Positions 16,867 to 26,139 of a stretch of DNA of 35,342 bases are shown piece by piece. The translations under genes and the position numbers were made by a program. Under the pieces are notes generated by a model. That model saw nothing but the letters and a program-made list of their open reading frames with translations. It had not been told where the DNA came from and did no database searches. Every line of letters starts with the position of its first letter. The first letter of the stretch is position 1. The DNA is from Natrialba swarupiae. GTDB lineage: Archaea; Halobacteriota; Halobacteria; Halobacteriales; Natrialbaceae. The stretch is taken from assembly GCF_008245225.1 (NCBI RefSeq), contig NZ_VTAW01000034.1, positions 1 through 35,342 on the forward strand, given 5' to 3'.

Positions 16867-19353
16867 CTACTCGCTGTCGTCCGCGTCTTCGTCGCCACCG
16901 ACTGAGGCCGCCGGAATCACATCGACGCTGGCGACGGCGTCGTCGGCGTCGACCTCCATGACGATGACGCCCATGGTGTTTCGCCCGACCGTCGACACCT
17001 CGTCGACCCGGGTTCGGATGATCTGTCCGCGTTCGCTCATCAACACGGCCTGATCGTCCGCCGAGACCGCCTTGACGGCCCTAACGGGACCGTTTCGCTC
17101 CCCCGTCTTGATGTCGATCAGCCCCTTGCCGTACCGCGACTGGGTGCGGTACTCGGAGAGATGTGTTCGTTTTCCGTACCCGTTCCGGGTGACGGTCAAC
17201 AGCGCCCGGTCATCGTCCTCGTCGGTCGCGACCAGCCCCGCGACGGCGTCGTCGCCCTCGAGTTTGATGCCGTTGACGCCGCGGGCGTTACGGCCCATCG
17301 CCCGAGCTTCGGTCTCGTCGAAGCGGATCGTCATCCCCTGCTCGGTCCCGATGACGAGATCCTGGGAGCCGTCGGTTACCTCGACGTCGATCAGTTCGTC
17401 GCCGTCCTCCAGGTCGGCCGCGATGATCCCGGTCGAGAGGATGTTGTCGAACTCCTCGCCCGCGGTCCGTTTCACGTAGCCGTTACGAGTCGCCATCGTC
17501 ACGTACTCGTCGTCGCCGAAGGCGTCGGTGTCGACGATCGCCGTGATCTCCTCGTCGCCCTCGAGGTCGAGGATGTTGACCGCCGACTTGCCGCGGGCGG
17601 TACGGCTCATCTCCGGGATCTCGTACGCTTTGAGCTGGTAGACCTTCCCCCGGTTCGTAAAGCAAAGCAGGTAGTCGTGGGTGTTCGCCCGGAATACCGT
17701 CGTGACGCGGTCGTCTTCTTTGACGTCCGCGCCGATGATCCCCTTCCCGCCCCGCCCCTGGGGGTCGAAGGTGTCGATCGGCATGCGCTTGACGTAGTCG
17801 TCCTCGGTCATGACGACGAACACCTCCTCTTCAGGGATGAGGTCCTCGTGGGTGACCGTCCCCTGATCCTCGACGATCGAGGTGCGCCGATCGTCGTCGT
17901 ACTCGGCTTTGACCTCGCGGAGTTCGTCTTTGATGACCGAAAGAAGCTCCTGTTCGCTCTCTAAGATCGATGTCAGCCGCTCGATCTCGTCTGTGACGTC
18001 CTCGTACTCGTCTTCGATCTCGGCGGCCTCCATCGACGTCAGGCTACCGAGTTGCATCCGAACGATGTGATCGGCCTGATCCGCAGAGAAGTCGAACTCC
18101 TCCTGGAGTCCGTCTTTCGCCGCCGACCGATCGTCGGAGTTCTGGATGAGGTCGACGACCTCGTCGACGTTCTCGAGCGCTCGCAGTCGCCCCTCGAGAA
18201 TGTGCGCTCGATCCTCGGCCTCGGCCAGATCGTACTCGCTCCGTCGACGGACGACCTCGCGGCGGTGGGCGATGTACTCCGCTAAGCTCTCTTTCAACGA
18301 GAGCACCCGGGGCTGGCCGTCGACCAGCGCGAGGTTGATGACGCCGAACGTTCGCTCCAAGTGATTCTCGAGCAGTTTGTTCTTGACGACCTCGACGTTC
18401 GCGCCGCGTTTGCACTCGACGACGATGCGGACGCCGTCGCGGTCGGACTCGTCGCGCAGGTCCGAGATCCCCTCGAGGTCGCCGTCGTTGACGTCCTCGG
18501 CGATGCGCTCGACGAGGCGGGCTTTGTTGGTCTGGAAGGGGAGTTCGGTGATGACGATGCGCTCGCGGTCGTTTTTCCACTCCTCGACCTCGAACTCGGC
18601 TCGCACGCGGAGGCGACCGCGGCCGGTCTTGTACGCCGAGTAGATGGCGTCGCGACCGACGATGTTCGCTCCCGTCGGGAAGTCCGGCCCCTTGACGTGG
18701 TCCATCAGGTCTTCGACCGTCGCGTCGGGGTCGTCGATCAACTCGATCGTGGCGTCGATTATCTCGCCTAAGTTGTGCGGCGGGATGTTCGTCGACATCC
18801 CGACGGCGATCCCCGACGAGCCGTTCACGAGGAGGTTCGGAAACGCCGCCGGCAACACGTCGGGTTCCTGCAAGCGATCGTCGTAGTTCGCCGAGAAGTC
18901 GACGGTATCCTTTTCGATATCCTCGAGTAACTCCTCGGAGATGGGCGACATCCGCGCCTCCGTATACCGCTGTGCTGCCGCCGGGTCGCCGTCCATCGAG
19001 CCGAAGTTCCCCTGGCCGTCGACCAGCGGATAGCGCATCGAGAAATCCTGGGCCATCCGGACCAGGGTGTCGTAGATCGCGCTGTCGCCGTGTGGGTGGT
19101 AATCACCCATCGTCTCCCCGACGATCGAGGAGGACTTGCGGTGGCTGCTCCCCGAGGAGACGCCCATCTCGTGCATCGCATAGAGGATGCGCCGGTGAAC
19201 CGGTTTCAGACCGTCCTCGACTCTGGGAAGCGCACGACCCGCGATGACGGACATCGCGTAGTCGATGTAGCTCTGTTCCATCTCGTCCTCGATGCGGACG
19301 TTCTCTACCGCTCGTGCCTCTATGTCTGTGGGATCGGGTACGTCGGAACTCAT
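16867..19353 (-). CDS. gyrA: DNA gyrase subunit A
   Basis: 828 residues. Breakage-reunion subunit of gyrase, which uses ATP to introduce negative supercoils. The catalytic tyrosine is Y130 in [11 protein letters not shown]. The quinolone-resistance region is wild-type-like ([12 protein letters not shown], Ser and Asp both present). The C-terminal beta-pinwheel holds about six repeats, and the gyrase-specific GyrA box reads QGRGGKG in the first blade, so wrapping and supercoiling ability is expected. It follows gyrB after 27 bp and has a Shine-Dalgarno sequence of its own. Haloarchaeal gyrase is thought to be of bacterial origin. Confidence 0.98.
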   Translation of the reverse strand: MSSDVPDPTDIEARAVENVRIEDEMEQSYIDYAMSVIAGRALPRVEDGLKPVHRRILYAMHEMGVSSGSSHRKSSSIVGETMGDYHPHGDSAIYDTLVRMAQDFSMRYPLVDGQGNFGSMDGDPAAAQRYTEARMSPISEELLEDIEKDTVDFSANYDDRLQEPDVLPAAFPNLLVNGSSGIAVGMSTNIPPHNLGEIIDATIELIDDPDATVEDLMDHVKGPDFPTGANIVGRDAIYSAYKTGRGRLRVRAEFEVEEWKNDRERIVITELPFQTNKARLVERIAEDVNDGDLEGISDLRDESDRDGVRIVVECKRGANVEVVKNKLLENHLERTFGVINLALVDGQPRVLSLKESLAEYIAHRREVVRRRSEYDLAEAEDRAHILEGRLRALENVDEVVDLIQNSDDRSAAKDGLQEEFDFSADQADHIVRMQLGSLTSMEAAEIEDEYEDVTDEIERLTSILESEQELLSVIKDELREVKAEYDDDRRTSIVEDQGTVTHEDLIPEEEVFVVMTEDDYVKRMPIDTFDPQGRGGKGIIGADVKEDDRVTTVFRANTHDYLLCFTNRGKVYQLKAYEIPEMSRTARGKSAVNILDLEGDEEITAIVDTDAFGDDEYVTMATRNGYVKRTAGEEFDNILSTGIIAADLEDGDELIDVEVTDGSQDLVIGTEQGMTIRFDETEARAMGRNARGVNGIKLEGDDAVAGLVATDEDDDRALLTVTRNGYGKRTHLSEYRTQSRYGKGLIDIKTGERNGPVRAVKAVSADDQAVLMSERGQIIRTRVDEVSTVGRNTMGVIVMEVDADDAVASVDVIPAASVGGDEDADDSE

Positions 19354-19355
19354 AT

Positions 19356-19369
19356 GGTCACCTCACCTC
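19356..19369 (-). promoter_or_regulatory. Double Shine-Dalgarno sequence of gyrA
   Basis: GAGGTGAGGTGACC on the minus strand contains two overlapping matches to the anti-Shine-Dalgarno sequence just before the gyrA ATG. It fills the 27-bp gap after gyrB and points to gyrA being read from the gyrB transcript. Confidence 0.75.
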
Positions 19370-19380
19370 GTCTCGAGCGC

Positions 19381-21306
19381 TCAGATGTCGATCCATTCTG
19401 CCTCGGGGGCGTTCTCCTTGATGAACTGCTTTCGGGGCTCGACGGCGTCGCCCATGAGGACGGAGAACATCTTGTCCGCCGCCGCGGCGTCCTCGACCGT
19501 GATCTGTTTGAGGATCCGGTTGTCGGGGTTCATCGTCGTCTCCCAGAGCTGTTCGGGGTTCATCTCGCCGAGGCCCTTGAACCGCTGGACCTGCGAGGGG
19601 TTGCCGTTGCACTTCTGTTCGACGATCTCGTCGCGTTCGGCGTCGGTCATCGCGTCGTAGGTCTCGCCGCGATACCGGATGCGGTACAGCGGCGGCTGGG
19701 TCGCGTAGACGTAGCCGCCCTCCAACAGCGGGCGCATGTGCCGGTAGAAGAACGTCAGCATGAGCGTCCGGATGTGCGCGCCGTCGACGTCGGCGTCGGT
19801 CGCCATGATGATCTTCTTGTAGCGGACGTTCTCGACGTCGAACTCGTCGCCGATCCCCGCGCCGATCGCGGTGATCATGTTCCGGATCTGCTCGTTCTCT
19901 AAGATGCGATCCAGACGGTGTTTCTCGACGTTCAGGATCTTCCCCTTGATCGGCAGGACGGCCTGGAACTCGGGGTTTCGGGCCTGTTTGGCGCTCCCGC
20001 CAGCGGAGTCACCCTCCGCGATGAAGATCTCGGCTTCGTCGGGATCTTTCGTCTGGCAATCGGCCAGCTTCCCTGGCAGCGACGTGGAGTCGAGCGCCGA
20101 CTTCCGGCGCGTGAGTTCTTCTGCCTTCTGGGCCGCCTTCCGCGCTTTCGCGGCCTCGACTGCCTTCAACACGATCGCCTGGGCGGTGTCGGGGTGTTCT
20201 TCGAAGTAGGTGCCAAGCCCCTCGTGGATCGCGCTCTCGACGATACCTCGAACCTCGCTGTTGCCGAGTTTCGTCTTCGTCTGGCCCTCGAACTGCGGAT
20301 CTGGATGTTTCACCGAGATGACCGCGGTGAGCCCCTCACGAATGTCTTCGCCCTTGAGATTTTCGTCTAAGTCGTCGAGTAAGTCGTTGTCGTTGGCGTA
20401 ATCGTTGACCGTCCGGGTCAGTGCGGTCTTGAAGCCGGTGAGGTGGGTACCGCCCTCGCGGGTGTTGATGTTGTTCGCGAAGGCGTGGATCGACCCCTGT
20501 AGCTCCTCGGTGGCCTGCATCGCGACCTCGACCTGGATGTTCTGATCCTCGTCTTCGAAGTAGATGACTTCCTCGTGCATCGCCGAGCGCGTCTCGTTTA
20601 AATACTCGACGAACTCGCGGATGCCGCCGTCGTACTCGTACGTTTCCTCGGCGGTTTCGTCCTCGTCGGCCCGCTCGTCACGGAGCGTGATCCGCACGCC
20701 CGAGTTGAGAAAGGCCAGTTCACGCAGGCGATTCGACAGCGTCGAAAACGAGAACTCGTCGGTCTCGAAGATATCGTCGTCGGGCCAGAACCTGATCTCC
20801 GTCCCGGTCGCCTCGTCGGGCTCCATATCGCGAACCCGCTCCATGTCGCCGACGGGTTCGCCCGCCTCGAACGCGTGGCGGTAGACGCCCCCGTCGCGTC
20901 TGACCTCCGTCTCGAGACGACCCGAGAGGGCGTTGACCACGCTCACACCGACGCCGTGGAGTCCACCGGAGACCTGGTAGGACTTGTTGTCGAACTTCCC
21001 GCCCGCGTGGAGGACGGTGAGAATCACCTCGAGGGCGGGGCGGTCGTACTCCTCGTGTGTGTCGACGGGGATGCCGCGGCCGTCGTCGGCGACGCTCACC
21101 GCGCCGTCGTCGTGGATGGTGACGGTGATCTCGTCACAGTGGCCCGCCAGCGCCTCGTCGATCGAGTTGTCGACCACCTCGTAGACGAGGTGGTGTAGTC
21201 CTCGAGAGTCGGTAGAGCCGATATACATCGCTGGCCGTTTCCGAACGGCCTCCAGGCCTTCCAGGACCTGGATCTGTCCGGCGCCGTACTCGCTTTCCTG
21301 GGACAT
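19381..21306 (-). CDS. gyrB: DNA gyrase subunit B
   Basis: 641 residues. ATPase subunit of gyrase. The GHKL domain shows EVVDNSIDEALAGHC, DDGRGIPVD and the lid GGLHGVGVSVVNALS; this is the novobiocin site. The Toprim domain shows AEGDSAGGSAKQ and the DxDxD metal site in MATDADVDGAHI, followed by the GyrA-interacting C-terminus (GLGEMNPEQLWETTMNP). First gene of gyrB-gyrA. A TTTATTAG element (21338-21345) lies 35 bp before the ATG, so there would be a leader of only a few bases. Confidence 0.98.
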   Translation of the reverse strand: MSQESEYGAGQIQVLEGLEAVRKRPAMYIGSTDSRGLHHLVYEVVDNSIDEALAGHCDEITVTIHDDGAVSVADDGRGIPVDTHEEYDRPALEVILTVLHAGGKFDNKSYQVSGGLHGVGVSVVNALSGRLETEVRRDGGVYRHAFEAGEPVGDMERVRDMEPDEATGTEIRFWPDDDIFETDEFSFSTLSNRLRELAFLNSGVRITLRDERADEDETAEETYEYDGGIREFVEYLNETRSAMHEEVIYFEDEDQNIQVEVAMQATEELQGSIHAFANNINTREGGTHLTGFKTALTRTVNDYANDNDLLDDLDENLKGEDIREGLTAVISVKHPDPQFEGQTKTKLGNSEVRGIVESAIHEGLGTYFEEHPDTAQAIVLKAVEAAKARKAAQKAEELTRRKSALDSTSLPGKLADCQTKDPDEAEIFIAEGDSAGGSAKQARNPEFQAVLPIKGKILNVEKHRLDRILENEQIRNMITAIGAGIGDEFDVENVRYKKIIMATDADVDGAHIRTLMLTFFYRHMRPLLEGGYVYATQPPLYRIRYRGETYDAMTDAERDEIVEQKCNGNPSQVQRFKGLGEMNPEQLWETTMNPDNRILKQITVEDAAAADKMFSVLMGDAVEPRKQFIKENAPEAEWIDI

Positions 21307-21337
21307 GAGAAACCTGCTTTCGGGTAGTGGACGGCGA

Positions 21338-21345
21338 CTAATAAA
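21338..21345 (-). promoter_or_regulatory. TATA box of gyrBA
   Basis: TTTATTAG on the minus strand, centred 35 bp upstream of the gyrB ATG. It gives a predicted 5' leader of roughly 5-10 bases. Confidence 0.65.
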
Positions 21346-21506
21346 GCTTCACGTACGCGCGCGAGCGCGAGCCGAGAGCAAAAAGCGTGGGGTGGAAACG
21401 GCCGGGTCGGTTCGACTGTCCGCGAGCACGGGCCGTATTCGGCGCTCCCGGCCGGGTTCGACGTGAAGGGGTCCGTAAATCGCACAACGAGCCCGCTGAG
21501 AGGACG

Positions 21507-22493
21507 TTACTCCTCTGCGCCTTCGAGTTCCTCGACGATCTCGTCTGCGTCGACGTCGGCGTCCTCGAGCGCCTCCTCGATGTCGCCGCCGCCCATACCG
21601 CCCATGCCGCCCATCATGCCGCCCATACCGCCCATGCCCATGCCGTCGATGACCTCCTGGACGATGACGCGGTCGACGCCGATCTGGTCGATGATCTGCT
21701 GGCCGATCTGTTGTTTCCCCATCATCCACTGCTGGTTCATCGTCATCTGGGGCGTGGCCTCGAGATAGAGCGTCTCCTTCTCGACGACCTCCGTTTCGAA
21801 CTCGGGTTCGGCTGGCTCGTCGTCTTCGTCCGCATCGTCGTCGGGTTCGACGGGGACCTCCTCTTCGACCTCGTCGGTCTCGATCCAGAGCTCGGGCTCC
21901 ATCCCGAGGTACATCTCGAAGAGACCGGCGGCCTGTTGCTCGCGGTCGTCGACCTCGTCGACGACTTCGTACTCGTACTCGACGTCCTCGCCGGCCAGCG
22001 GGTGGTTGAAGTCGACGCGTGCGCGGCCGCCGACGATCGTGCTGATGTAGCCCTGCTGGCCGTCGACCTGGACGTTCGCGCCGGGGTAGCGGTCGTCTTC
22101 GTCGATCTTCTCGGCGCTTACGGTCTCGACATTGTCGGGATCGTACTCGCCGAAGGCCTCCTCGGCGGAGATCGTGACACTGCCGGAATCGCCGGCCTCG
22201 CTGCCGGTGATGGCCGCTTCGACGCCCTCGAAGATGTGTCCTTCACCGAGGACGATCGTCCGCGGTTTGAACTCCTGGCCCTGGTCGTCGACACCTTCCT
22301 CCTCGGCGACTTCCGGGTCGGTGGTGTCGACGAGCTGTTCGCCCTCGACGGTGTAAGCCGTGTACTCGATTTCGACGAAATCGCCCTGCTGGAGCCCGTC
22401 TTCCGCGTCGGTATCCGGACTCTCGCTTTCGGCTTCCTCTTCAGCGACGTCATCGGCCTGCTCGTCTAGCTCGGCCTCCTGATCCTCAGTCAT
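21507..22493 (-). CDS. SlyD-like FKBP-type peptidyl-prolyl isomerase (long archaeal form)
   Basis: 328 residues. After an acidic N-terminal tail, the FKBP core starts at GDFVEIEYTAYTVEGEQLVDTT and shows VLGEGHIFEGVEAAITG. The inserted chaperone (IF) domain of the SlyD type follows (AEEAFGEYDPDNVETVS...VDGQQGYISTIVGGRARVDFNHPLAG). It catalyses cis-trans isomerisation at proline and probably acts as a holding chaperone. A long acidic C-terminal extension ends in a Met/Gly-rich run (about 282-303) and an acidic UBA-like helix. The start at 22493 is set by CTTAAA (22518-22523) 27 bp upstream, hence leaderless. Confidence 0.93.
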   Translation of the reverse strand: MTEDQEAELDEQADDVAEEEAESESPDTDAEDGLQQGDFVEIEYTAYTVEGEQLVDTTDPEVAEEEGVDDQGQEFKPRTIVLGEGHIFEGVEAAITGSEAGDSGSVTISAEEAFGEYDPDNVETVSAEKIDEDDRYPGANVQVDGQQGYISTIVGGRARVDFNHPLAGEDVEYEYEVVDEVDDREQQAAGLFEMYLGMEPELWIETDEVEEEVPVEPDDDADEDDEPAEPEFETEVVEKETLYLEATPQMTMNQQWMMGKQQIGQQIIDQIGVDRVIVQEVIDGMGMGGMGGMMGGMGGMGGGDIEEALEDADVDADEIVEELEGAEE

Positions 22494-22517
22494 ACGTTGT
22501 ACGTCCCGCCGTCTACA

Positions 22518-22523
22518 TTTAAG
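22518..22523 (-). promoter_or_regulatory. TATA box of the FKBP gene
   Basis: CTTAAA on the minus strand, 27 bp from the ATG at 22493. It shares a 109-bp divergent intergenic region with the CYTH gene promoter. Confidence 0.65.
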
Positions 22524-22551
22524 GACCGCGTTTTTCGCTGGGAGCGACCAA

Positions 22552-22599
22552 TACTTACCGCCCCTCCCCCTCGTATCCACCATGGACGAGGTGGCGTAG
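22552..22599 (+). promoter_or_regulatory. CYTH-gene promoter and in-frame five-codon leader
   Basis: TACTTA (22552-22557) lies 27 bp before an ATG at 22582. That ATG reads M-D-E-V-A and stops at TAG (22597-22599), in the same frame as the downstream GTG at 22603. Either a leaderless mini-ORF precedes the gene, or the ATG is the ancestral start cut off by a stop. Confidence 0.4.
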
Positions 22600-22602
22600 A
22601 CC

Positions 22603-23157
22603 GTGTACGAGGTGGAAGTGAAGGTCCCTGTCGACCGCGAGCGCGTTCGATCGAAACTCGACGCGCTCGAGGCGACCCCCTTAGGGACGGTCGTCCAGGT
22701 CGATACGTACTACGACGCACCCCATCGCACCTTCGCGGAGACGGACGAAGCGTTGCGGATTCGGTCCGAGCACCGACCGGACGACGATGCGGAAACCAGG
22801 CTCACGTACAAAGGGCCACTCGTCGACGACGAGTCGAAGACGCGCGAGGAAGTCGAAACCGCAGTTCGGGACGACGATCGGATGGACGCGATTCTGGCAA
22901 ACCTGGGCTTCGAGCCGGCCGCCACCGTCCGGAAGGAACGCGAGCGGTTCGCACTCGAGGACGGCGAGTACACCGTCACCGTCGACGACGTCGACGGGAT
23001 CGGCGAGTACGTCGAAGTCGAGACCGAAACCGCGGACGAAGCGACACTCGAGGCGGCACGGGACGGCGTCTACGGCGTGCTCGAGCGACTGGACCTCGAC
23101 CCCGACGATCAGATCCGCACCTCGTATCTCGGCCTCTTACTCGAGGCCGAAGACTGA
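22603..23157 (+). CDS. CYTH-domain protein (class IV adenylate cyclase/CyaB-like)
   Basis: 184 residues, a single CYTH (CyaB-thiamine triphosphatase) domain forming a triphosphate tunnel. The signature ExExK is YEVEVKVP at the N-terminus; RIR (about 47), TYKGP (67), and the acidic strands KERERF and YVEVETET complete the tunnel residues. Family members bind or cleave triphosphates (ATP to cAMP, ThTP, inorganic PPPi); the archaeal substrate is not known to me. The GTG at 22603 begins exactly at the conserved strand and has GAGGTG (22588-22593) before it. It is upstream of and on the same strand as methionine adenosyltransferase, which releases PPPi as an intermediate; that link is speculative. 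Confidence 0.9.
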   Translation: MYEVEVKVPVDRERVRSKLDALEATPLGTVVQVDTYYDAPHRTFAETDEALRIRSEHRPDDDAETRLTYKGPLVDDESKTREEVETAVRDDDRMDAILANLGFEPAATVRKERERFALEDGEYTVTVDDVDGIGEYVEVETETADEATLEAARDGVYGVLERLDLDPDDQIRTSYLGLLLEAED

Positions 23158-23182
23158 GTTCGACGACCGCTGGCATATTACC

Positions 23183-23200
23183 GGAGAGTATATTCTCTCC
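23183..23200. promoter_or_regulatory. 18-bp palindromic element upstream of MAT promoter
   Basis: GGAGAG-TATATT-CTCTCC has perfect 6-bp arms with an AT-rich centre. It ends about 18 bp before the MAT TATA box. It could be an operator for the S-adenosylmethionine synthetase gene; as a terminator for the CYTH gene it would be weak, with an AT-only loop and no U tract. Confidence 0.55.
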
Positions 23201-23218
23201 AGGATCGGTTTCCGCAAG

Positions 23219-23224
23219 TTATAG
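23219..23224 (+). promoter_or_regulatory. TATA box of methionine adenosyltransferase gene
   Basis: TTATAG centred 28-29 bp before the ATG at 23250, so transcription would start at or next to the start codon. Confidence 0.65.
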
Positions 23225-23249
23225 AATGTCGCTTCCCCAACGTCGGGTA

Positions 23250-24479
23250 ATGAGCGAGCGGAACATTCGGGTCGAGCCGATCGACCGTCAGGCAGTCGAG
23301 GATCAAGAAGTCGAAATCGTCGAGCGAAAGGGGATCGGTCATCCCGATTCGATCTGTGACGGAGTCGCAGAGAGCGTCGCGGGGGCACTCGCCCGCGAGT
23401 ACATAGATCGCGTCGGTGAGGCACTTCACTTCAACACCGACGAGACGCAACTCGTCGCCGGCGAGGCTGCGCCCGCCTTCGGCGGCGGCGAAGTCGTCGA
23501 TCCCATCTACCTGCTGATCGTCGGCCGCGCGACCAAACGCTACGACGGTCAGACCATCCCCGCCGAGACGATCGCATTGCGCGCCGCTCGCGAGTATCTC
23601 GAGGAGACGATCCCGCAACTCGAGTTCGGCGAGGAGATCGTCGTCGACGTGAAACTCGGCGAGGGAAGCGGCGACTTACAGGAGGTCTTCGGTGAGGATG
23701 GCGAGGGCTCCGACGCGGACGGCCCGGTGGGCGTTCCGATGGCCAACGACACGAGCTTTGGCGTCGGTCACGCGCCGCTGACCGAGACCGAACGGATCGT
23801 CCACGACGCCGAGTCGCGACTCAACGGCGAGTTCGCCGCCGAAAACCCGTATCTCGGACCAGACGTGAAGATCATGGGCAAACGCGAAGGGGACGAGATC
23901 GACGTCACCGTCGCGGCAGCGATGATCGACGAGTACATCGCTGACTTAGACGCGTACGCCGAGGCCGTCGAGTCGGTTCGTGAGTTCGTCGCCGAGGTCG
24001 CGAGCGAACACACTGACCGCGACGTCGACGTCCACGTCAACACCGCCGACGACTACGAGGATGGCTCGATCTACCTGACCGTCACCGGCACCTCCGCCGA
24101 GCAGGGCGACGACGGCTCCGTCGGCCGTGGAAACCGAGCGAACGGGCTCATCACGCCCAACCGATCGATGTCGATGGAGGCCACGAGCGGCAAGAACCCC
24201 GTCAACCACATCGGAAAGATCTACAACCTGCTCTCGACGGAGATCGCCGAGGCCGTCGTGAGCGAGGTCGACGGCATCCGCGACCTGCGCGTCCGTCTTC
24301 TCTCCCAGATCGGCCGTCCGATCGACCAGCCCCACGTCGCCGACGTCCACGTCGTCACAGTCGACGGCGTCGACCTCGCCGACGTCGAAGACGAGATCGA
24401 GGCGATCGTCGACCGCGAACTCGCCGACGTCACCGGGATCACGCGACGGGTGATCGACGGCGAACTCTCGACGTTCTAA
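23250..24479 (+). CDS. mat: Archaeal-type S-adenosylmethionine synthetase
   Basis: 409 residues. Makes S-adenosylmethionine from methionine and ATP, releasing phosphate and pyrophosphate. It is the archaeal MAT family, only distantly related to bacterial MetK. Recognisable blocks are [17 protein letters not shown] at the N-terminus, [33 protein letters not shown], and the C-terminal [16 protein letters not shown]. Length and order are normal. The frame is open far upstream, but the ATG at 23250 starts the conserved protein and matches the TATA spacing. Monocistronic or read with the CYTH gene; a palindrome lies upstream. Confidence 0.97.
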   Translation: MSERNIRVEPIDRQAVEDQEVEIVERKGIGHPDSICDGVAESVAGALAREYIDRVGEALHFNTDETQLVAGEAAPAFGGGEVVDPIYLLIVGRATKRYDGQTIPAETIALRAAREYLEETIPQLEFGEEIVVDVKLGEGSGDLQEVFGEDGEGSDADGPVGVPMANDTSFGVGHAPLTETERIVHDAESRLNGEFAAENPYLGPDVKIMGKREGDEIDVTVAAAMIDEYIADLDAYAEAVESVREFVAEVASEHTDRDVDVHVNTADDYEDGSIYLTVTGTSAEQGDDGSVGRGNRANGLITPNRSMSMEATSGKNPVNHIGKIYNLLSTEIAEAVVSEVDGIRDLRVRLLSQIGRPIDQPHVADVHVVTVDGVDLADVEDEIEAIVDRELADVTGITRRVIDGELSTF

Positions 24480-24483
24480 GGGA

Positions 24484-24502
24484 ATTCACCGGACTGGTGA
24501 AT
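24484..24502. terminator. Hairpin after MAT / upstream of the transducer
   Basis: ATTCACC-GGACT-GGTGAAT has perfect 7-bp arms and a 5-base loop, starting four bases after the MAT stop. It could end the MAT transcript. It also lies just upstream of the transducer's TATA element (24516-24523), so an operator role is equally possible. Confidence 0.45.
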
Positions 24503-24515
24503 CGGCCCAAACTCG

Positions 24516-24523
24516 TATTATAA
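24516..24523 (+). promoter_or_regulatory. TATA element of the transducer-opsin operon
   Basis: TATTATAA in a notably AT-rich stretch 21-28 bp before the transducer ATG at 24544, consistent with near-leaderless transcription of the two-gene unit. Confidence 0.6.
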
Positions 24524-24543
24524 TTCAATATAGTTACCGGACT

Positions 24544-26139
24544 ATGCGTTTGGTATCGACGATCGAAGAGAGATACAGCCTCCGGGTTACCACGGCGATC
24601 GGCCTTACGCTGGTTACGACGCTTGCGTTCGGAGTACTCTTTACGGCGTACGCTGGGGCTACTGCCGCCGGTGCCGTGCCGGCGCTGGTCGGTACGCTGT
24701 TCGTACTTACGCTGAACATGGGGCTGCTTGGGATCGTCCTCGGGGGAAACGTCGCAGTCGAGTTTCGAGAACTGATCGAGGCCGCGAAATCGATCGAGGA
24801 CGGTGACCTCGAGGCGACCGCGGACTCGAACAGGCGCGACGAGATCGGACAACTGGCAACGACCCTCGACAGCATGCGCCGTTCGCTGAAGGAGGCGTTC
24901 GACGAGTCCGAGCGAGCGAAACGCGCGGCTGAGGCGGCCCGAGCGGACGCCGAATCCGCTCGTGAACGGGCAGAAGCCGCGAGAGCGGAGTCCGAGGAAC
25001 GAAACGAGCGACTGCTCGAGTACGCGGACGAGATCGGAACCGCGATGACGACCGCCGCGTCCGGTGACTTTCGACGGCGGCTGTCGACGGACGCCGACAT
25101 CGACGCGGTCGATCGGATCGCGAAGGGGTACAACGAGATGACCCGCGATCTCTCGGAGACGATCGACGAACTCGCTGCGTTCGCAGTCGACGTCGAGGCG
25201 ACCAGCGAAGCCGTCGCCAACGACGCGACGGCCGTCGAGGAGTTAAACGAGTCGCTCGCGGCGGACATCCGTGCGCTCGCGGACGATGTCGTCTCGCAGG
25301 CCGATCAACTCGAGGCGACGGTAGCCGAAACGAACGACCTCTCGGCGACGATCGAAGAGGTCGCGTCGACGACCGACGAGGTAGCGGATCGGACGGCCGA
25401 CGCCACGGAGATCGGTGCTGAAGGGGCCAAACGAGTCGAAGATGCCGTCGAATCCGTCCAGTCAGTCGAGGACGCGATCGACGATCTGGCGATCCTGATC
25501 GACGAACTCGACGACCGGATGGCCGCGGTCGAATCGACGACGGAGTTAGTCGACGACATCGCCGATCAGACGAACCTGCTGGCGTTGAACGCGAACGTCG
25601 AGGCCGCACGCGCCGACGAAGCCGGCAGCGGGTTCGCCGTCGTCGCGAACGAGGTCAAAGCGCTCTCGGAGGAGAGCCAGACCGCGATCGACGACATCGG
25701 ATCGATTATCGCCGACGCTCGAGCAGAGGTCGACGACGTCACCGCGGAGATGGCGACGACGCGCGAGCGGATCGAAACGGGGGTTGACACCGTGACCGAC
25801 GCCGGTGAGACGATCCAGGACCTCACCGAGACGGTCGACGAGGTCGACACTGCGATGGAGGACATCGCGCAGGCGACGGACAGCGGTGCTGCGGCGACCG
25901 AAGAAGTCGCGTCGACCGTTCAAAGCGTCGGCGACGCCGCGACCGACGTCGCAGACAGATCGCGCGACCTCGCGGATGCGGCCGACGAGACGGCAAAAAC
26001 GATGGGGGAGGTCCGCTCCAGGGCCGAGGATCTCGTCGATCGGACGAACGATCTCCGCGACACACTCGAGACGTTCGAAACCCGGGACACGACGACCAGC
26101 CACGAACCGGTTGGAAAGGTGGAGGTGAACGATGTTTGA
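24544..26139 (+). CDS. HtrII-like transducer (methyl-accepting chemotaxis protein)
   Basis: 531 residues. Two transmembrane helices (about 15-38 and 45-68) are joined by only a few residues, so there is no extracellular sensor domain. Two HAMP units follow (about 68-120 and 160-215) linked by a charged coiled coil ([20 protein letters not shown]), then a signalling helical hairpin with the tip [20 protein letters not shown] (about 340-360) that contacts CheA/CheW. This is the layout of haloarchaeal HtrII, the partner of sensory rhodopsin II. TM2 reads [14 protein letters not shown], close to HtrII ILLGINLGLVAATLGG as I remember it, including the Asn (N58 here, N74 there) that contacts the receptor. 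It overlaps the opsin-like gene by 8 bp. Confidence 0.93.
   Translation: MRLVSTIEERYSLRVTTAIGLTLVTTLAFGVLFTAYAGATAAGAVPALVGTLFVLTLNMGLLGIVLGGNVAVEFRELIEAAKSIEDGDLEATADSNRRDEIGQLATTLDSMRRSLKEAFDESERAKRAAEAARADAESARERAEAARAESEERNERLLEYADEIGTAMTTAASGDFRRRLSTDADIDAVDRIAKGYNEMTRDLSETIDELAAFAVDVEATSEAVANDATAVEELNESLAADIRALADDVVSQADQLEATVAETNDLSATIEEVASTTDEVADRTADATEIGAEGAKRVEDAVESVQSVEDAIDDLAILIDELDDRMAAVESTTELVDDIADQTNLLALNANVEAARADEAGSGFAVVANEVKALSEESQTAIDDIGSIIADARAEVDDVTAEMATTRERIETGVDTVTDAGETIQDLTETVDEVDTAMEDIAQATDSGAAATEEVASTVQSVGDAATDVADRSRDLADAADETAKTMGEVRSRAEDLVDRTNDLRDTLETFETRDTTTSHEPVGKVEVNDV
26121..26128 (+). promoter_or_regulatory. Perfect Shine-Dalgarno sequence of the opsin-like gene
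   Basis: GGAGGTGA ends three bases before the ATG at 26132, inside the last codons of the transducer gene. It supports active, coupled translation of the opsin-like protein. Confidence 0.85.

Noticed and set aside
21588-21650. Tandem cccatgccg-type repeats as a possible DNA repeat element
   Set aside because: They are the codons of the Met/Gly-rich FKBP tail, so the repeat is explained at protein level.
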